From Laguncularia racemosa (taxonomy: Eukaryota; Streptophyta; Magnoliopsida; Myrtales; Combretaceae), in the NCBI GenBank assembly GCA_037954665.1, contig JBBMOL010000306.1:496001-560000 (forward strand): 64,000 nt of DNA. Direction: 5' to 3'. The position numbers and the translations under genes are program-made. Below, piece after piece: positions 45,502 to 56,821 of this stretch (position 1 is the first letter of the stretch; each line of letters begins with the position of its first letter). Under the pieces are notes generated by a model that did not search any database, had not been told where the DNA came from, and saw nothing but the letters and a program-made list of their open reading frames with translations.

Positions 45502-46565
45502 TCTCCTCGAGCCTCAAAAAGATTTGTCCTCAAATCTGGCAGGTCAAATGCAATAGAGACTTTGTTTTCTCCTAGCAATCCATCTGAAGAAGTATCTTTG
45601 TAGAATCCCAATATCTAAAATACTACAGGTGGTGATTGTTTTCTCTTATCCATTTCTAGGATGTATCTCATCTGCAGCACAAATAACACTCCATTACCCA
45701 ATAAAGTCGCCCTTGTATCAACTTGTTCCACTGAAACTATTTCCTCTTTTTCTAACTCATTTGTATGTTGCTGATCCCCATGGTCTTCTAATGGTTGGCC
45801 CAATTTCTCATTACCCTCTGAAACCTATGAAGGTGAACATAACTGTCCCTGAACGGTCTAACTCTCTGGTGGTCTGCTCGTTTGACTATGATCAACAAGA
45901 TCCTCTAAAGGTTGGCACATCGATGTCTGACAAATTTTATGCTCTAAGGGTTGGTTTGTGTCACTAGAGCCCTCAAGAACCTTTGAAGGTTGGCATACCT
46001 GCATCTGTACAGTTTGGTCCTCTGAAGGTCTGATCATGTGGCTATGATCCTCAAGATTCTGTGATGGTTGTTTTATTTGTCTTTGCATCTCTTGGACATC
46101 TGATGGTGACATAGGGTTCAATACTATATGTTTTCCATCTTTTTTGAACATATAAGTATTTCTATACCCATCATGTAATATCATCCTATCATACAACAAT
46201 GGTCTACCAAGTAATATATGGGATGCACAAAGAGGAAGAATATCACATTCAAGCTCATCATAGTACTTGTCCCTTATACTGAAGGGTACCCTAGCCCTTT
46301 AGGTTACATAAAGACTATCTTGATCATTCAACCAATGTAATGTATAGGGTTTAGGATGTGGGATAGTTTCAGGTTTCAACTTCGATACTAATGATGTAGC
46401 TACAACATTAGTACAACTACCACCATCAATAATAATTGCACACAAGTTTCCTTGTACCCTACAAGAAGTATGGAACAAGTTTTCTCTTTGTCCCTTATCA
46501 ATGGTTTGAAAGGAAGTCAAGTCCCGATGCAATATGTTAGTAGACAAATACAACTCACTTGACAT
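45270..46565 (-). pseudogene. B3 coding region: protease, Gln/Pro-rich spacer and tail
   Basis: Starts MSSELYLSTN at 46565, which corresponds to the end of gag in B1 (YLSLNVLRR); the gag domains are gone. Protease: NLFHTSCRVQGN, IIIDGGSCTNV near 46420, then a stop near 46296; LLGRPLLYDRM near 46200 is recognisable. The spacer carries diverged repeats of the kind QVCQPSKVLEGSS. The tail has VLQMRYILEM, LRTNLFEARGDD, then the LTR-encoded end. Stops near 46296, 45855 and 45612 break it. B4 starts the same way, so the short form was propagated. Confidence 0.88.
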
Positions 46566-47790
46566 TTTTGCTTACTAATTTCAATAACCTCAATACACTT
46601 CACCACACTACGACAACACACCTTACACACCCACAGTGCTCACACTAAACCAATACAAGAAATGTTTATTGGTACTTCAAATAAAGTTAAGTGAGATAAT
46701 TGAAGCACAAATAAATACTTCTAAGTAGTTAAGAAATTAAATTCAACTAATGAGTGTTGAAGTAATAAGTTCAATTACTTTCACACTTTAATGTTTGTTT
46801 TTGAATTCAAATTCTACTACTTCAATTTTCCTTTCTTGCCACGGTTTCACACCTACAATTGATCTTGATGTGTAGCACCTTAATACACACAACCCCACAA
46901 CATGTCAACAAATTCAAATAAACATCCTTAATGCACTTTCCATAAATGGTAATAATCAAATTTCAAATTCAAATGGAACACAATCAATACCACTTAATAA
47001 CTTCCTCAACTTAATGGATATGTTTGAATTTCAAATAAATTCCCTATTATCCCACACAATGCAATTCTGAAAATTGTACACTTCCACTTCCAATTTGCAC
47101 AACGCAACACCACACAAACACCTTCACACATACGGTGCACTTCTCCACTTCTACACAATTTATCAACCGCAACTTACAACAACATACACGTCACATGCAA
47201 CACAAAACTTTTTCAATTCATTACTCTTTCTCAAAGAAATTTCAAGGATAATCACGTTACAAAATTCTTCACTTCAAATACAAATCCAATCCGCAACTTA
47301 CATAAGAAGGCAGCAAATTAAATTTGAAAATCAAACCACTTCACTAATTGAAACCCCTCCACATTTGGTAAGATGAAAATTTTCAAATTCAAACAAACAC
47401 ACTTAACTCCTTCACTCTTAATGCTTGTTTCGAAATCAAATAACTTCCCTTCTTACACACTAATCAAATTTGGAAATTGCAAATGTTCTCCCCAATTTCG
47501 AATTCAAACAATGTAAGAACCACAATTCTCTTCCTACACAATTGCACTAGAAAAATGCACTATCTTTCCTCTTCCTTCACGGTGAAGTCCACAACATAGA
47601 AGCTTCAAAAAGCACTTCAAAATCACTCCAACATGCAGCAAATTCAACTCCTACTCAAGACAATTCACTCCACTGCAAACAACTACAACAACAATTTCAA
47701 TTTACTCGCAATTTTGGAATTGATGATGTAAGAACTTGAACCCTAAATTTCCAAAATTCAAAATCACATAATCCATTCTCACAACCACAA
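46566..47790 (-). other. B3 leader, non-coding
   Basis: A 1.2-kb AC-rich leader (plus strand) with CACACACC blocks. Related to the leaders of H, B2 and B4. No coding signal. Confidence 0.7.
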
Positions 47791-47802
47791 GATCTGATAC
47801 CA
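47791..47802 (-). promoter_or_regulatory. Primer-binding site of B3
   Basis: TGGTATCAGATC on the minus strand, six bases from the 5' LTR. Confidence 0.9.
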
Positions 47803-47808
47803 AAAAGA

Positions 47809-48849
47809 TGATGTGCTTAAACACACTTGAAAGCACAATCAAAAGACTTAAGAAAAACTATCTCAAGTCAAGGCAAAATCGGATCCACAAAGGGGCACTT
47901 TTCACATGAACCCTAAAGAAGATATGATTAAATCCAAATATCCAAAGATGTAATTATAATACCACAATCATAATATCTTATAACAACACCCTAATCTCAT
48001 ATAATCCACGCAAATAATCCACAAAATGACAAAGAAAACCTTAATTAAAAGAATCCCTTTCCAATTGAAAAGAACACATTTTCAAGTGTAGTCTTCAATG
48101 ATGATTCGAATCAATTTGATAAATACCTCAAATAAGCACAAGAATTCGTGAACAACAATATGTATTTATGACCAAGAACTATCTCAATTCAACCCTAGAT
48201 ATGACACACTAGAGAAGAAAAGAAATCACAACAAAATGAAATTGATATAACTCACAATTTCAAGATGTTGCACTAGCCACAATTTCAACTCTTGGGATTG
48301 AAATTGATAAGAGTCTAGATGATAATTAGGAACCCTAATTCTCACGTGAAAAGGAAGTTTTTGATCTACAAAATAAGCCTCCTCAAACCCTCTCTTAAGC
48401 AAGTATTTATACTTGCTAATCCTAGGGTTAAAAAGTGCTCAAAATTACAAGTTTGCCACTTTTAAGGTGGCTAACCCTAAATGAAAATTACAAAGAAATA
48501 AAAGTATCCCAAAACCAAAATACAACCAAAATAGTTCATAAAAGAATAAATATATAAAAGAAATGGTCTTCAAGATGCCGGTCTTCTATAGGATACATCG
48601 GCCCAGCTCATCGCCGGTTTAGGTCGGTCCATGGATAACCCACAAGCTAAGTCTGAAAGAGTTTGTCCATTACCCTATAGAATATGATAAGTGTGCTTGT
48701 TGGAAAACACAATACAAGAATAATAGAAAAGAGGTTAATTTATAAATAATTCCGGGGTCGATCTACTCAAAATGGGCTCTCATCGCCAAATTTGAATTCC
48801 TTTAGTTCTTGCCCTAATGATAGGTCTTGTCGAATTTTTATTCCTATCA
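47809..48849 (-). repeat. 5' LTR of B3
   Basis: Partner of 44460-45501, very similar. Palindromic TATA element near 48400-48418. Confidence 0.93.
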
Positions 48850-48854
48850 AAGTG

Positions 48855-49268
48855 CATTACGCTGATCAATACACAATAACTCCCTCAACTTAATGATTAG
48901 TTTTGAAATTCAAAATGTTTCCTAATCCTCTATACAAGAAGAGTAAATCTAAAATGAAAATGCACTTCCAATTCCGAAATCTTCAAGGAAACAACAAACA
49001 CCAATCACACTACTTCAATTTACAGAATTCCAAATTATGGAATTCAATTCAAGAACTTCCCCTTCTTCCACAAACAATCAACTTACGGTAAGATGAAGAA
49101 TACAAAGATGAATTCGAAAATTCCACTTCTAATTCCACAATAAGGTATATCATAACACAATCACTTAAAATTACTTCAATTAAGAAATGGATAAATAAGC
49201 ACCTTAAATCCTAAATTGATGATCACGTATGTCCCTTCTCAAAAACTTTGCTCAGATACAAAAAATTA
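48855..49268 (-). other. H leader, distal part, with degenerate primer site
   Basis: Remaining H leader up to its 5' LTR. The primer site at 49250-49260 is decayed (GCTCAGATACA on plus instead of GCTCTGATACCA). Confidence 0.75.
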
Positions 49269-50142
49269 TGATGTACCTAGTGTCTAATTACAAGTACACA
49301 AAGCTAATTGAAGAATCAACTAAATAAAGTTCACAAAATGGCATGATTCTACTTCTACGTGAACCCTAATTGCATGAATCAATTTGCTTTGATACCAAAT
49401 TATAATGTACTTAATTGGAATTCCAATACCAATCAAAGAAACAGGCATAATTGATTCCAATTTCCAACTAAATGGCGTGAACCCTAGATTGAAAATTGAA
49501 CCCTAATTGCATGAAATAAGACTAACATAAAAGTAAATAATTTCTTACCAGATATTACGCACTAGTTGGAATTAGGATCAACTTGTAATTTGTTGATATT
49601 ACTCATAACAAATCTAAGTCCCACTCACTATAACCTTAGAAGAAGTTGATAAGAGTCTTATGAAATAGAGAAAAGTCTCTCCTTTTATGTGAAATGGAAG
49701 CCAAATGTATGTGTCAAAAAAGTCCCCTTTTAACCCTACTTTGTAAGTATTTATACTTGATCTAAATAGGGTAAATTTAATAAAGAAAATTACAAGTAAA
49801 AACAACAAAATGTAGCCGGTTTCTAACAAAAGGAAATTACAAATGAAAAGATCATATGTGACTGGTTTCTTCACCTCCATTGAGCAATGTAGGACTGGTT
49901 CTTCTTTGATTTATGTAGGTCCATGAATAATCCACAAATTGAGCATTAGTGAATTTACCCACCGTCTTGTAAAAACAGATAAATGTATCTACTGGAATGC
50001 ACAACAAATATACAATAGAAAAGAAGGTACTAAACAAAAATCCTCGGGGTTTAATTGTTCATAGAGGACCCTCATTGCCAAATTTTGTAATCTTTTAGCT
50101 CTTATCCTGGTGATGAGTCTTGTAGGTATATGATTCCTATCA
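49269..50142 (-). repeat. 5' LTR of H (874 bp)
   Basis: TGATGTAC...CCTATCA on plus. The same length as the reconstructed 3' LTR. It abuts minisatellite sequence at 50143. Confidence 0.9.
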
Positions 50143-50178
50143 CTTGTCGTCACTACAAACATCGTCGGTGCAAATATC
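50143..50178. repeat. 15-bp minisatellite, 36-bp piece between H and B2
   Basis: CTTGTCGTCACTACAAAC and following bases match the unit of the 14214-16845 array. It links the left and right parts. Confidence 0.85.
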
Positions 50179-51222
50179 TAATGTGCCTAATCACACTTTA
50201 AAGCACATTCAAAAGACTTAAGAAAAGATATCTCAAGCCTAGGCAAAATCGGATCCCAAAAAGGCACCTTTCTAATGAACCCTAATGTTGAAATGATGAA
50301 ATTCAATCAACCAATGAAATAATCTGAATGCCACGATGGAAAGGGTTTCTAATAACACTCTAATATCATATAATCCATGCAAATGAAGCCTCAATTGATA
50401 AAGAAAACCATAAAGGAAGATCCCTTTTCCAAATGGTGAAAATTCACGCTAGCAAAGAATTCCTTAATGATGAATTGAATCAACTTGATAATTCTTTCAA
50501 ATAATCAAATGAATTCGTGTAAAATAAGATTTAAATCTGACCAAGAATTTTATAATCCAACCCTAGATATTACACACTAGAGAAGAAAAAGAAAACACAA
50601 CAAGTAGGAATTGATATGACTCACAAATTCCAATTGTTGCACTCGCCACAATTCCAACTTCTTGGGATTGAAATTGATAAGAGAATTTTGGAATTAGGAA
50701 ACCCTAAGCCCTCTCACGAAATGTGAAGTGTATAATCTGCAAAATTAGCCTCCCCCAAACCCTCTCTTAAGCAAGTATTTATACTTGCTACTCCTAGGGT
50801 TAAAAAGTGCTCAAAATTACAAGTTTGCCACTTTTAAGGTGGCTAACCCTAAATGAAAATTACAAGGAAATAAAAGTGTCCCAAAACCAAAATAGAACTA
50901 AAATAGTTCATAAAAGAAGAAATATATAAAATAAATGGTCTTCATGATGCCGGTCTTCTATAGGATCCATCGGCTCAACTCATCGCCGGTTCAGGTCGGT
51001 CCATGGATAACCCACAATCTGAGTCTGAGTGAGTTTGTCCATTGCCCTGTAAAGCATGATAAGTATTCCTGTTGGAATATACAATAAATGAATAAGATAA
51101 AAGAGGTTAGTAAATGAATAATTCCAGGGTCGATTTGCTCAAAATGGGTCCTCATTGCCAAGATTCGAAATCCTTTAGTTCTTGCCCTAATGATAGGTCT
51201 TGTTGGATTTTTATTCCTATCA
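50179..51222 (-). repeat. 3' LTR of B2 (1,044 bp)
   Basis: TAATGTGCC...CCTATCA on plus. Palindromic TATA element near 50773-50790. Encodes the last 77 codons of the B2 ORF. Confidence 0.94.
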
Positions 51223-52109
51223 TTTCCTCGGGCCTCAAAAAGATTTGTCCTCAAATCTAGTAGATCAAATGCAATAGAGACTTTGTTTTCTCCTAGTAAT
51301 CCATCTAAAGAAGTATCTCTGCAGAATCCCAATATCTGAAATACTACAGGTAGTGATTGTTTTCTCTCCTCCATTTCCAGGATGTATCTCTTCTGCAACA
51401 CAAATAATGACCCATTATCTACTAAAATTAACCCTGTATTAACTTGTTCCATTGAAACTATTTCCTCTTTTTCTAACTCATGTGTATGTTGCTGATCCTC
51501 ATGGTCTTCTAATGGTTGGTCTAACTGCTCATTACCCTCTGAAACCTCTGAAGGTGAACATAATTGTCTCTGAACAGTCTGGCTCTCTGGTGGTCTGCTC
51601 GTCTGACTATGATCATCAGGATCCTCTGAAGGTTGGCACATCGGTGTCTGACAAATTTTATGCTCTAAGGGTTGGCTCGTGTCACTAGAGCCCTCAGGAA
51701 CCTTTGAAGGTTGGCATACTTGCATCTGCACAATTTGGCCCTCCCAGTCTTGGTAATCATCTGTAGAACCCCTACCATCAAATGAAGGCATCTGTAGCTT
51801 TGCACACTCTGGCCCCCGAGGTGGTCTAAATTCCCTGTCCGGATATGGTTTAAGCCCAAAATTATCATCTCTATCTTCCCTAAGAGCATGATAATCTCCC
51901 TTTACTCTAGGTGGCGCTTGAAGGTTTACCATAGGTGGTGGTGGCAATGTCATCCTATCAATCCTTGTTGCTAATGTAGCAACAAATTTGCTAAGGTCCC
52001 GAAGTTGTTCATCTAGAGTTCTTCCATTTGTATTTTGACGACTTGGTCTGCTACCCACTTGGCTATTGGCCTCATTGCCAATGTACCCATTCACACTATC
52101 ATATGACAT
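50991..52109 (-). CDS. B2 chimeric protein, gag N-terminus fused to spacer and tail, 372 aa
   Basis: A fully open frame starting MSYDSVNGY, the normal B-family start. Residues 1-124 are the gag N-terminal region: a heptad-like segment (LDEQLRDLSKFVATLATRI) and the beginning of the retro-gag domain (KLQMPSFDGRGSTDDYQDW). At about nt 51737 it switches in frame to the Gln/Pro/Ser-rich spacer (QMQVCQPSKVPEGSS and relatives, about 125-205), then VLQKRYILEMEER, LRTNLFEARGND and, from about residue 296, the LTR-encoded tail with RPIIRARTKGF and a hydrophobic stretch (LLTSFILFIYCIF). The gag core, knuckle and protease are deleted. Role unknown; it might interfere with or join particles of a partner element. 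Confidence 0.9.
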   Translation of the reverse strand: MSYDSVNGYIGNEANSQVGSRPSRQNTNGRTLDEQLRDLSKFVATLATRIDRMTLPPPPMVNLQAPPRVKGDYHALREDRDDNFGLKPYPDREFRPPRGPECAKLQMPSFDGRGSTDDYQDWEGQIVQMQVCQPSKVPEGSSDTSQPLEHKICQTPMCQPSEDPDDHSQTSRPPESQTVQRQLCSPSEVSEGNEQLDQPLEDHEDQQHTHELEKEEIVSMEQVNTGLILVDNGSLFVLQKRYILEMEERKQSLPVVFQILGFCRDTSLDGLLGENKVSIAFDLLDLRTNLFEARGNDRNKNPTRPIIRARTKGFRILAMRTHFEQIDPGIIHLLTSFILFIYCIFQQEYLSCFTGQWTNSLRLRLWVIHGPT

Positions 52110-53219
52110 GTTTGTGGATGCGATTTATCTAAAGTACAAATGTAATCTCAAATAATTTGTAGCACACTCCCTTCACTTCACCACGTCACAGTAACAAGTT
52201 TGGATAACAATACTCACACTTATACACCCATGGTGCAACAAGTCACAAATGCAATAAATACTTTTATCACTTCAAGTATATTAGAATAAGTGAAGCACAA
52301 ATAAATACTTCTAAGTAGTTAAGAAATTAAATTCAACTCACAAGTGTTGAAGTAATAAGTTCAATTACTTTCACACTTTAATGTTTGTTTTTTAATTCAA
52401 ATTCTACTACTTCAATTTTCCTTTCTTGCCACAGTTTCACACCTACAATTGATCTTGATGTGCAGCACTTTTAATCCACATAAATCCACAAATTTACACC
52501 ACCACACACACCTTCAATCACGGTGCACTCACTCCACCAATAGCTCCACGGCAACAACAACAAATTGCACTCCACCTCCACGACAAAAATAAGAAATGGA
52601 AACAACAACAAATATACTCTAATTCTACGGCAATAATAACAAATATACTTCACTCCCCACAAGTTCTAACTGCAACTCACAACAAAAAAGGCAGCAACTT
52701 CAATTTGAAATTCAAACAAATTCACTTATTGCAAGCCTTCTTCAATTGGTAAGTATTGAATTCAAATTCAAATAGCAATCATTAACTCCCACAACTTAAT
52801 TGCATATGATTTGAATTCAAATAATTCCTTACTAACCAAACTTAATGTAATCTGCAAATTTAACTTCACAAATTCAGAATTACACAATGGAATTCAAACA
52901 ACAAACTTCACAACTCCACACGCTACAAGCTACTCCACGGCAACAATTGGTAAGTTTTCACAATTTCAAAACAATTTGCTAAGGTAACTTCACTTTGTAC
53001 TTCTGCTCTTCTACGTGAATTAGTATCCACAAAGTGATCTAATAACCTTCCCAAATCAACTCCAATAATCAGCAAATTAAATCCCAATCCAAAACAATTT
53101 CGCAATCTCAAACTACAACAACAACAACAACTACACAATTGCGTTTTTTCCACTTGATCAACCCTAATTGTTGATCACTTCCACGAAATTAATACAACCA
53201 ATTCCCTTCTCTCAACAAG
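52110..53219 (-). other. B2 leader, non-coding
   Basis: A 1.1-kb leader, AC-rich on plus, related to the B3 leader (52310-52460 matches 46720-46880 closely). No gene. Confidence 0.7.
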
Positions 53220-53220
53220 T

Positions 53221-53232
53221 GCTCTGATACCA
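53221..53232 (-). promoter_or_regulatory. Primer-binding site of B2
   Basis: TGGTATCAGAGC on the minus strand, seven bases from the 5' LTR. Confidence 0.92.
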
Positions 53233-53239
53233 AAAAAGA

Positions 53240-54283
53240 TGATGTGCCTAATCACACTTTAAAGCACATTCAAAAGACTTAAGAAAAGATATCTCAAGCC
53301 TAGGCAAAATCGGATCCCAAAAAGGCACCTTTCTAATGAACCCTAATGTTGAAATGATGAAATTCAATCAACCAATGAAATAATCTGAATGCCACGATGG
53401 AAAGGGTTTCTAATAACACTCTAATATCATATAATCCATGCAAATGAAGCCTCAATTGATAAAGAAAACCATAAAGGAAGATCCCTTTTCCAAATGGTGA
53501 AAATTCACGCTAGCAAAGAATTCCTTAATGATGAATTGAATCAACTTGATAATTCTTTCAAATAATCAAATGAATTCGTGTACAATAAGATTTAAATCTG
53601 ACCAAGAATGTTATAATCCAACCCTAGATATTACACACTAGAGAAGAAAAAGAAAACACAACAAGTAGGAATTGATATGACTCACAAATTCCAATTGTTG
53701 CACTCGCCACAATTCCAACTTCTTGGGATTGAAATTGATAAGAGAATTTTGGAATTAGGAAACCCTAAGCCCTCTCACGAAATGTGAAGTGTATAATCTG
53801 CAAAATTAGCCTCCCCCAAACCCTCTCTTAAGAAAGTATTTATACTTGCTACTCCTAGGGTTAAAAAGTGCTCAAAATTACAAGTTTGCCACTTTTAAGG
53901 TGGCTAACCCTAAATGAAAATTACAAGGAAATAAAAGTGTCCCAAAACCAAAATAGAACTAAAATAGTTCATAAAAGAAGAAATATATAAAATAAATGGT
54001 CTTCATGATGCCGGTCTTCTATAGGATCCATCGGCTCAACTCATCGCCGGTTCAGGTCGGTCCATGGATAACCCACAATCTGAGTCTGAGTGAGTTTGTC
54101 CATTGCCCTGTAAAGCATGATAAGTATTCCTGTTGGAATATAAAATACATGAATAAGATAAAAGAGGTTAGTAAATGAATAATTCAAGGGTCGATTTGCT
54201 CAAAATGGGTCCTCATTGCCAAGATTCGAAATCCTTTAGTTCTTGCCCTAATGATAGGTTTTGTTAGATTTTTATTCCTATCA
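53240..54283 (-). repeat. 5' LTR of B2 (1,044 bp)
   Basis: TGATGTGCC...CCTATCA on plus. The TATA palindrome near 53831-53848 has one arm mutation (GAAAGTAT) compared with the 3' LTR. Confidence 0.94.
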
Positions 54284-55881
54284 ATATCATTGCTACAAAT
54301 GTTGCCATGGAAAATGTCATTACTACAAATATCATCCTCAGAAATATCGTTGTAGTAAACATCATCGCAACAAATACCATCGCTGCAAATGTTGTGATCA
54401 TCACAAAGTTTGTTGCTACCAATTTTATCGTCGCTGTATAAACATTGCATCGTAAATTTCATCACTGCAAATGTCATCATAGTTGTTGCAAACATCATGC
54501 CGTAAATATCATCATTACAATTATTGTTGTTGCAAATCTCCTCATTATCACTACAAATATCATCACCGTAAATATCATTGCTACAAATGTCATCGTTGTA
54601 ATTATTGTTGTTGCAAATGTCTTCGTCTTTGCTATAATGATTGTTGCCACAAATATCACTGATGCAAATGTCATCGTCATTGTAGCAAACATCATCACCC
54701 TAAATTTGGTCATTGCAAATGTCATTGTAGCAGTTGTTGTCACTGTAAATGTCTTCATCGTTGCTACAAACATTGTCACAAAAAATATCATCGTTGCAAA
54801 TGTCAATGCTGCAAATGTGGTTGTTGCAACTATCGTCACTACAAATGTTATCACTATTAATTTGTCGCTAGAAATGTCCTAGTCATCATTGCAAACATCT
54901 TTGTGCAAATATCATCGTTGCAAATGTCCTCGTCATGGAAAAATTTGTTGTTGCAAATGTCATTGTCATAATAGCAAACATCGCGCTGCAAATGTCATGG
55001 ATACAAATGTCTACAATTATTGTCATCGTAAATATTGCCACTGCAAATGTCCTTATTGTCGCTACAAATGTCCTCATCAATGTTGCAAATGTCATCATCG
55101 TGGTAATGTTTGTTGCTGTAAATGTCATCCCTATCACTATAAACATCATCTTCCTTACTACAAACATCATTGCTGTAATTATTGTCACCATAAATATTGT
55201 TGCTACCAATGTCCTCGCCATTGCAAATATCATCATGGTAAATGTTATCACTGCAAGTATTGTCGCTGTAAATGTCTTCGTCGTAGCTGCAAATATCATC
55301 GCCTTAAATATCATCATTACAAATGTCGTCATTGCAAATATTGTCATCGCAATTATCATATCACAATGTCCCGGTCGTCGTTGCGAATGTCATTACCATA
55401 TCATCATTGGAAATGTCGTGGTGTGGCAAGGTTTGTCTTGACAAATGTTGATGTCGTCTTTGCAAACATCGTGTCGTAAATGTTATCGCTATAATTATTA
55501 TTGCTGCAAGTGTCATTGTCATGGTAGAAGCTATCACTACACTTATTGACATCGTCTTTGCAAATATCATTGTTGCAAATATTATCGCTACAAATATCAT
55601 TGTTGTAAATGTCTTCGTCATCGTTATAAACATCGTAGCCGTAAATTTCATTGTAGAAAATGTTGTCACTATAAATATCTTCACTACAAATGTCCTCATC
55701 GTCATTGTAAACATAGTCACTGCAAATATCATCGCTCCAAACATCATCATTGCAAATATTGTTCCCATAAATATCATTATTGCAAACGACCACATGTTCA
55801 CTGCAAACATCATCATTGCAAATATTGCCACCATCTTAAAGTTTTTCACTAGAAATGCCATTATCACCATTACAAACATTG
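54284..55881. repeat. 15-bp minisatellite array, right part
   Basis: Same unit as 14214-16845, with 18- and 21-bp variants. Frames are again open on several strands. It starts with the right TSD copy of B2 and ends where B4 begins; it may continue beyond B4 outside the window. Confidence 0.92.
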
Positions 55882-56805
55882 TGATAGGAATCAAAATCCT
55901 ACAAGATCTATCATTAGGGCAAGAGCCAAAGGATTTCAAATCTTGACGATGAGGGTCCTTTTTGAGCAAATCGACCTAGAAATTAATTTTTTACTGACCT
56001 CTTTTCTATTACTCATTATTATATATTCCAACAGGCAAACTTATCAGGCTTTACAAGGCTGTGGACAAACTCACTAAGACTTAGCTTGTGGGTTATCCAT
56101 GGACCAACCTAAATCGAAGATGAGTTGGACCGACGAGTTGATTTGAAGACCTAGCATGTTGAGGACTATTTTTATTTGTTTGTTATTTTCTTGGAATTAT
56201 TTATGTTGTAAGTTTTTGGGACATTTTTATTTGGTTGTAATTTATGTTTTAGGACCTGCTACCCTATAGTGGCATAGTTGTAATTTTTGGAGTGTTTTTA
56301 CCTTAATAAGAGCAAGTATAAATACTTGCTAACTAGGGCTTTGGAGACACATTATCTTTGACATCAAAATATAAATTTTATGGCCGCAAGAGACACCCTC
56401 TTACAAGCTTCTACTCTTATCAATTTCAAGTGTGGAATTGTGGCGAGTTGGCATAGGAATCCTTATGAGTTATATCAAGGACATTTCTAAGTTGCATCCA
56501 ATTATATCTAGTGAGTAATATCTAGTTTGTGATTGGATTGGTTCTTATTGTTTTGTTTCATGCAATTAGGGTTCCTTATTCAATATTTGGTAAATGCCAT
56601 TTTATAGTTGAAAATTGGAATCACTTGTGTTGTTTATTGGATTGGTTTTGTCTAATTTAGTACACACCATTTAAAGTTGTTTGTTCCCTATTTGCAAGCT
56701 ATTTTGGAGTATTTTTCGTTAACTTATCACGCCATAATTGTGGAGTTATCTAGTTGATTCTCCAATTGGAATGTGTACAATGTGCTTTGGATTTTAGGCA
56801 CATCA
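55882..56805 (+). repeat. 5' LTR of B4 (924 bp)
   Basis: TGATAGG...CACATCA. The first part carries the RARAKGF coding relic. Palindromic TATA element at 56312-56329. Confidence 0.92.
56312..56329. promoter_or_regulatory. Palindromic TATA element of B4 5' LTR
   Basis: GCAAGTATAAATACTTGC, identical to the B1 element although the surrounding LTR has diverged. Confidence 0.75.
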
Positions 56806-56809
56806 TATT

Positions 56810-56821
56810 TGGTATCAGAGC
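56810..56821 (+). promoter_or_regulatory. Primer-binding site of B4
   Basis: TGGTATCAGAGC, four bases after the LTR end. Confidence 0.93.

Larger units (their letters stand above)
44460..48849 (-). mobile_element. Element B3: protease-only LTR element, complete with TSD
   Basis: 4,390 bp; LTRs 44460-45501 (1,042 bp) and 47809-48849 (1,041 bp); perfect TSD AAGTG (44455-44459, 48850-48854). The internal 2.3 kb has a 1.2-kb leader and one coding region with protease, spacer and C-terminal tail. No gag capsid domain, zinc knuckle, RT or integrase. Confidence 0.94.
16846..50142 (-). mobile_element. Element H: Ty3/gypsy-type non-autonomous LTR element, split by insertions
   Basis: The outermost element of the nest. 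Removing A1, the S1 complex, A2 and B3 (each with one TSD copy) leaves 3,994 bp: two LTRs of exactly 874 bp (16846-16927 plus 22152-22943, and 49269-50142) and 2,246 bp internal. The equal LTR length supports the reconstruction. Flanking bases are CTCAT and CTTGT inside the minisatellite, an imperfect TSD. The internal part has a long leader, a few gag N-terminal residues joined to the end of gag, a protease and a repeat-rich spacer. There is no gag core, RT or integrase. Confidence 0.88.
50179..54283 (-). mobile_element. Element B2: young chimeric-ORF LTR element, complete with TSD
   Basis: 4,105 bp; both LTRs 1,044 bp (50179-51222, 53240-54283); TSD ATATC (50174-50178, 54284-54288) in the minisatellite. 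The LTR pair differs at only about ten positions by eye, which makes it one of the youngest copies here. The first LTR base pair is mutated (TA instead of TG at 50179). Internal: leader and one intact ORF; no gag core, protease, RT or integrase. Confidence 0.95.

Noticed and set aside
44046..48849. B3 as part of a single large element with H
   Set aside because: B3 has its own primer site, two matching LTRs and a perfect AAGTG TSD, so it is a separate later insertion.
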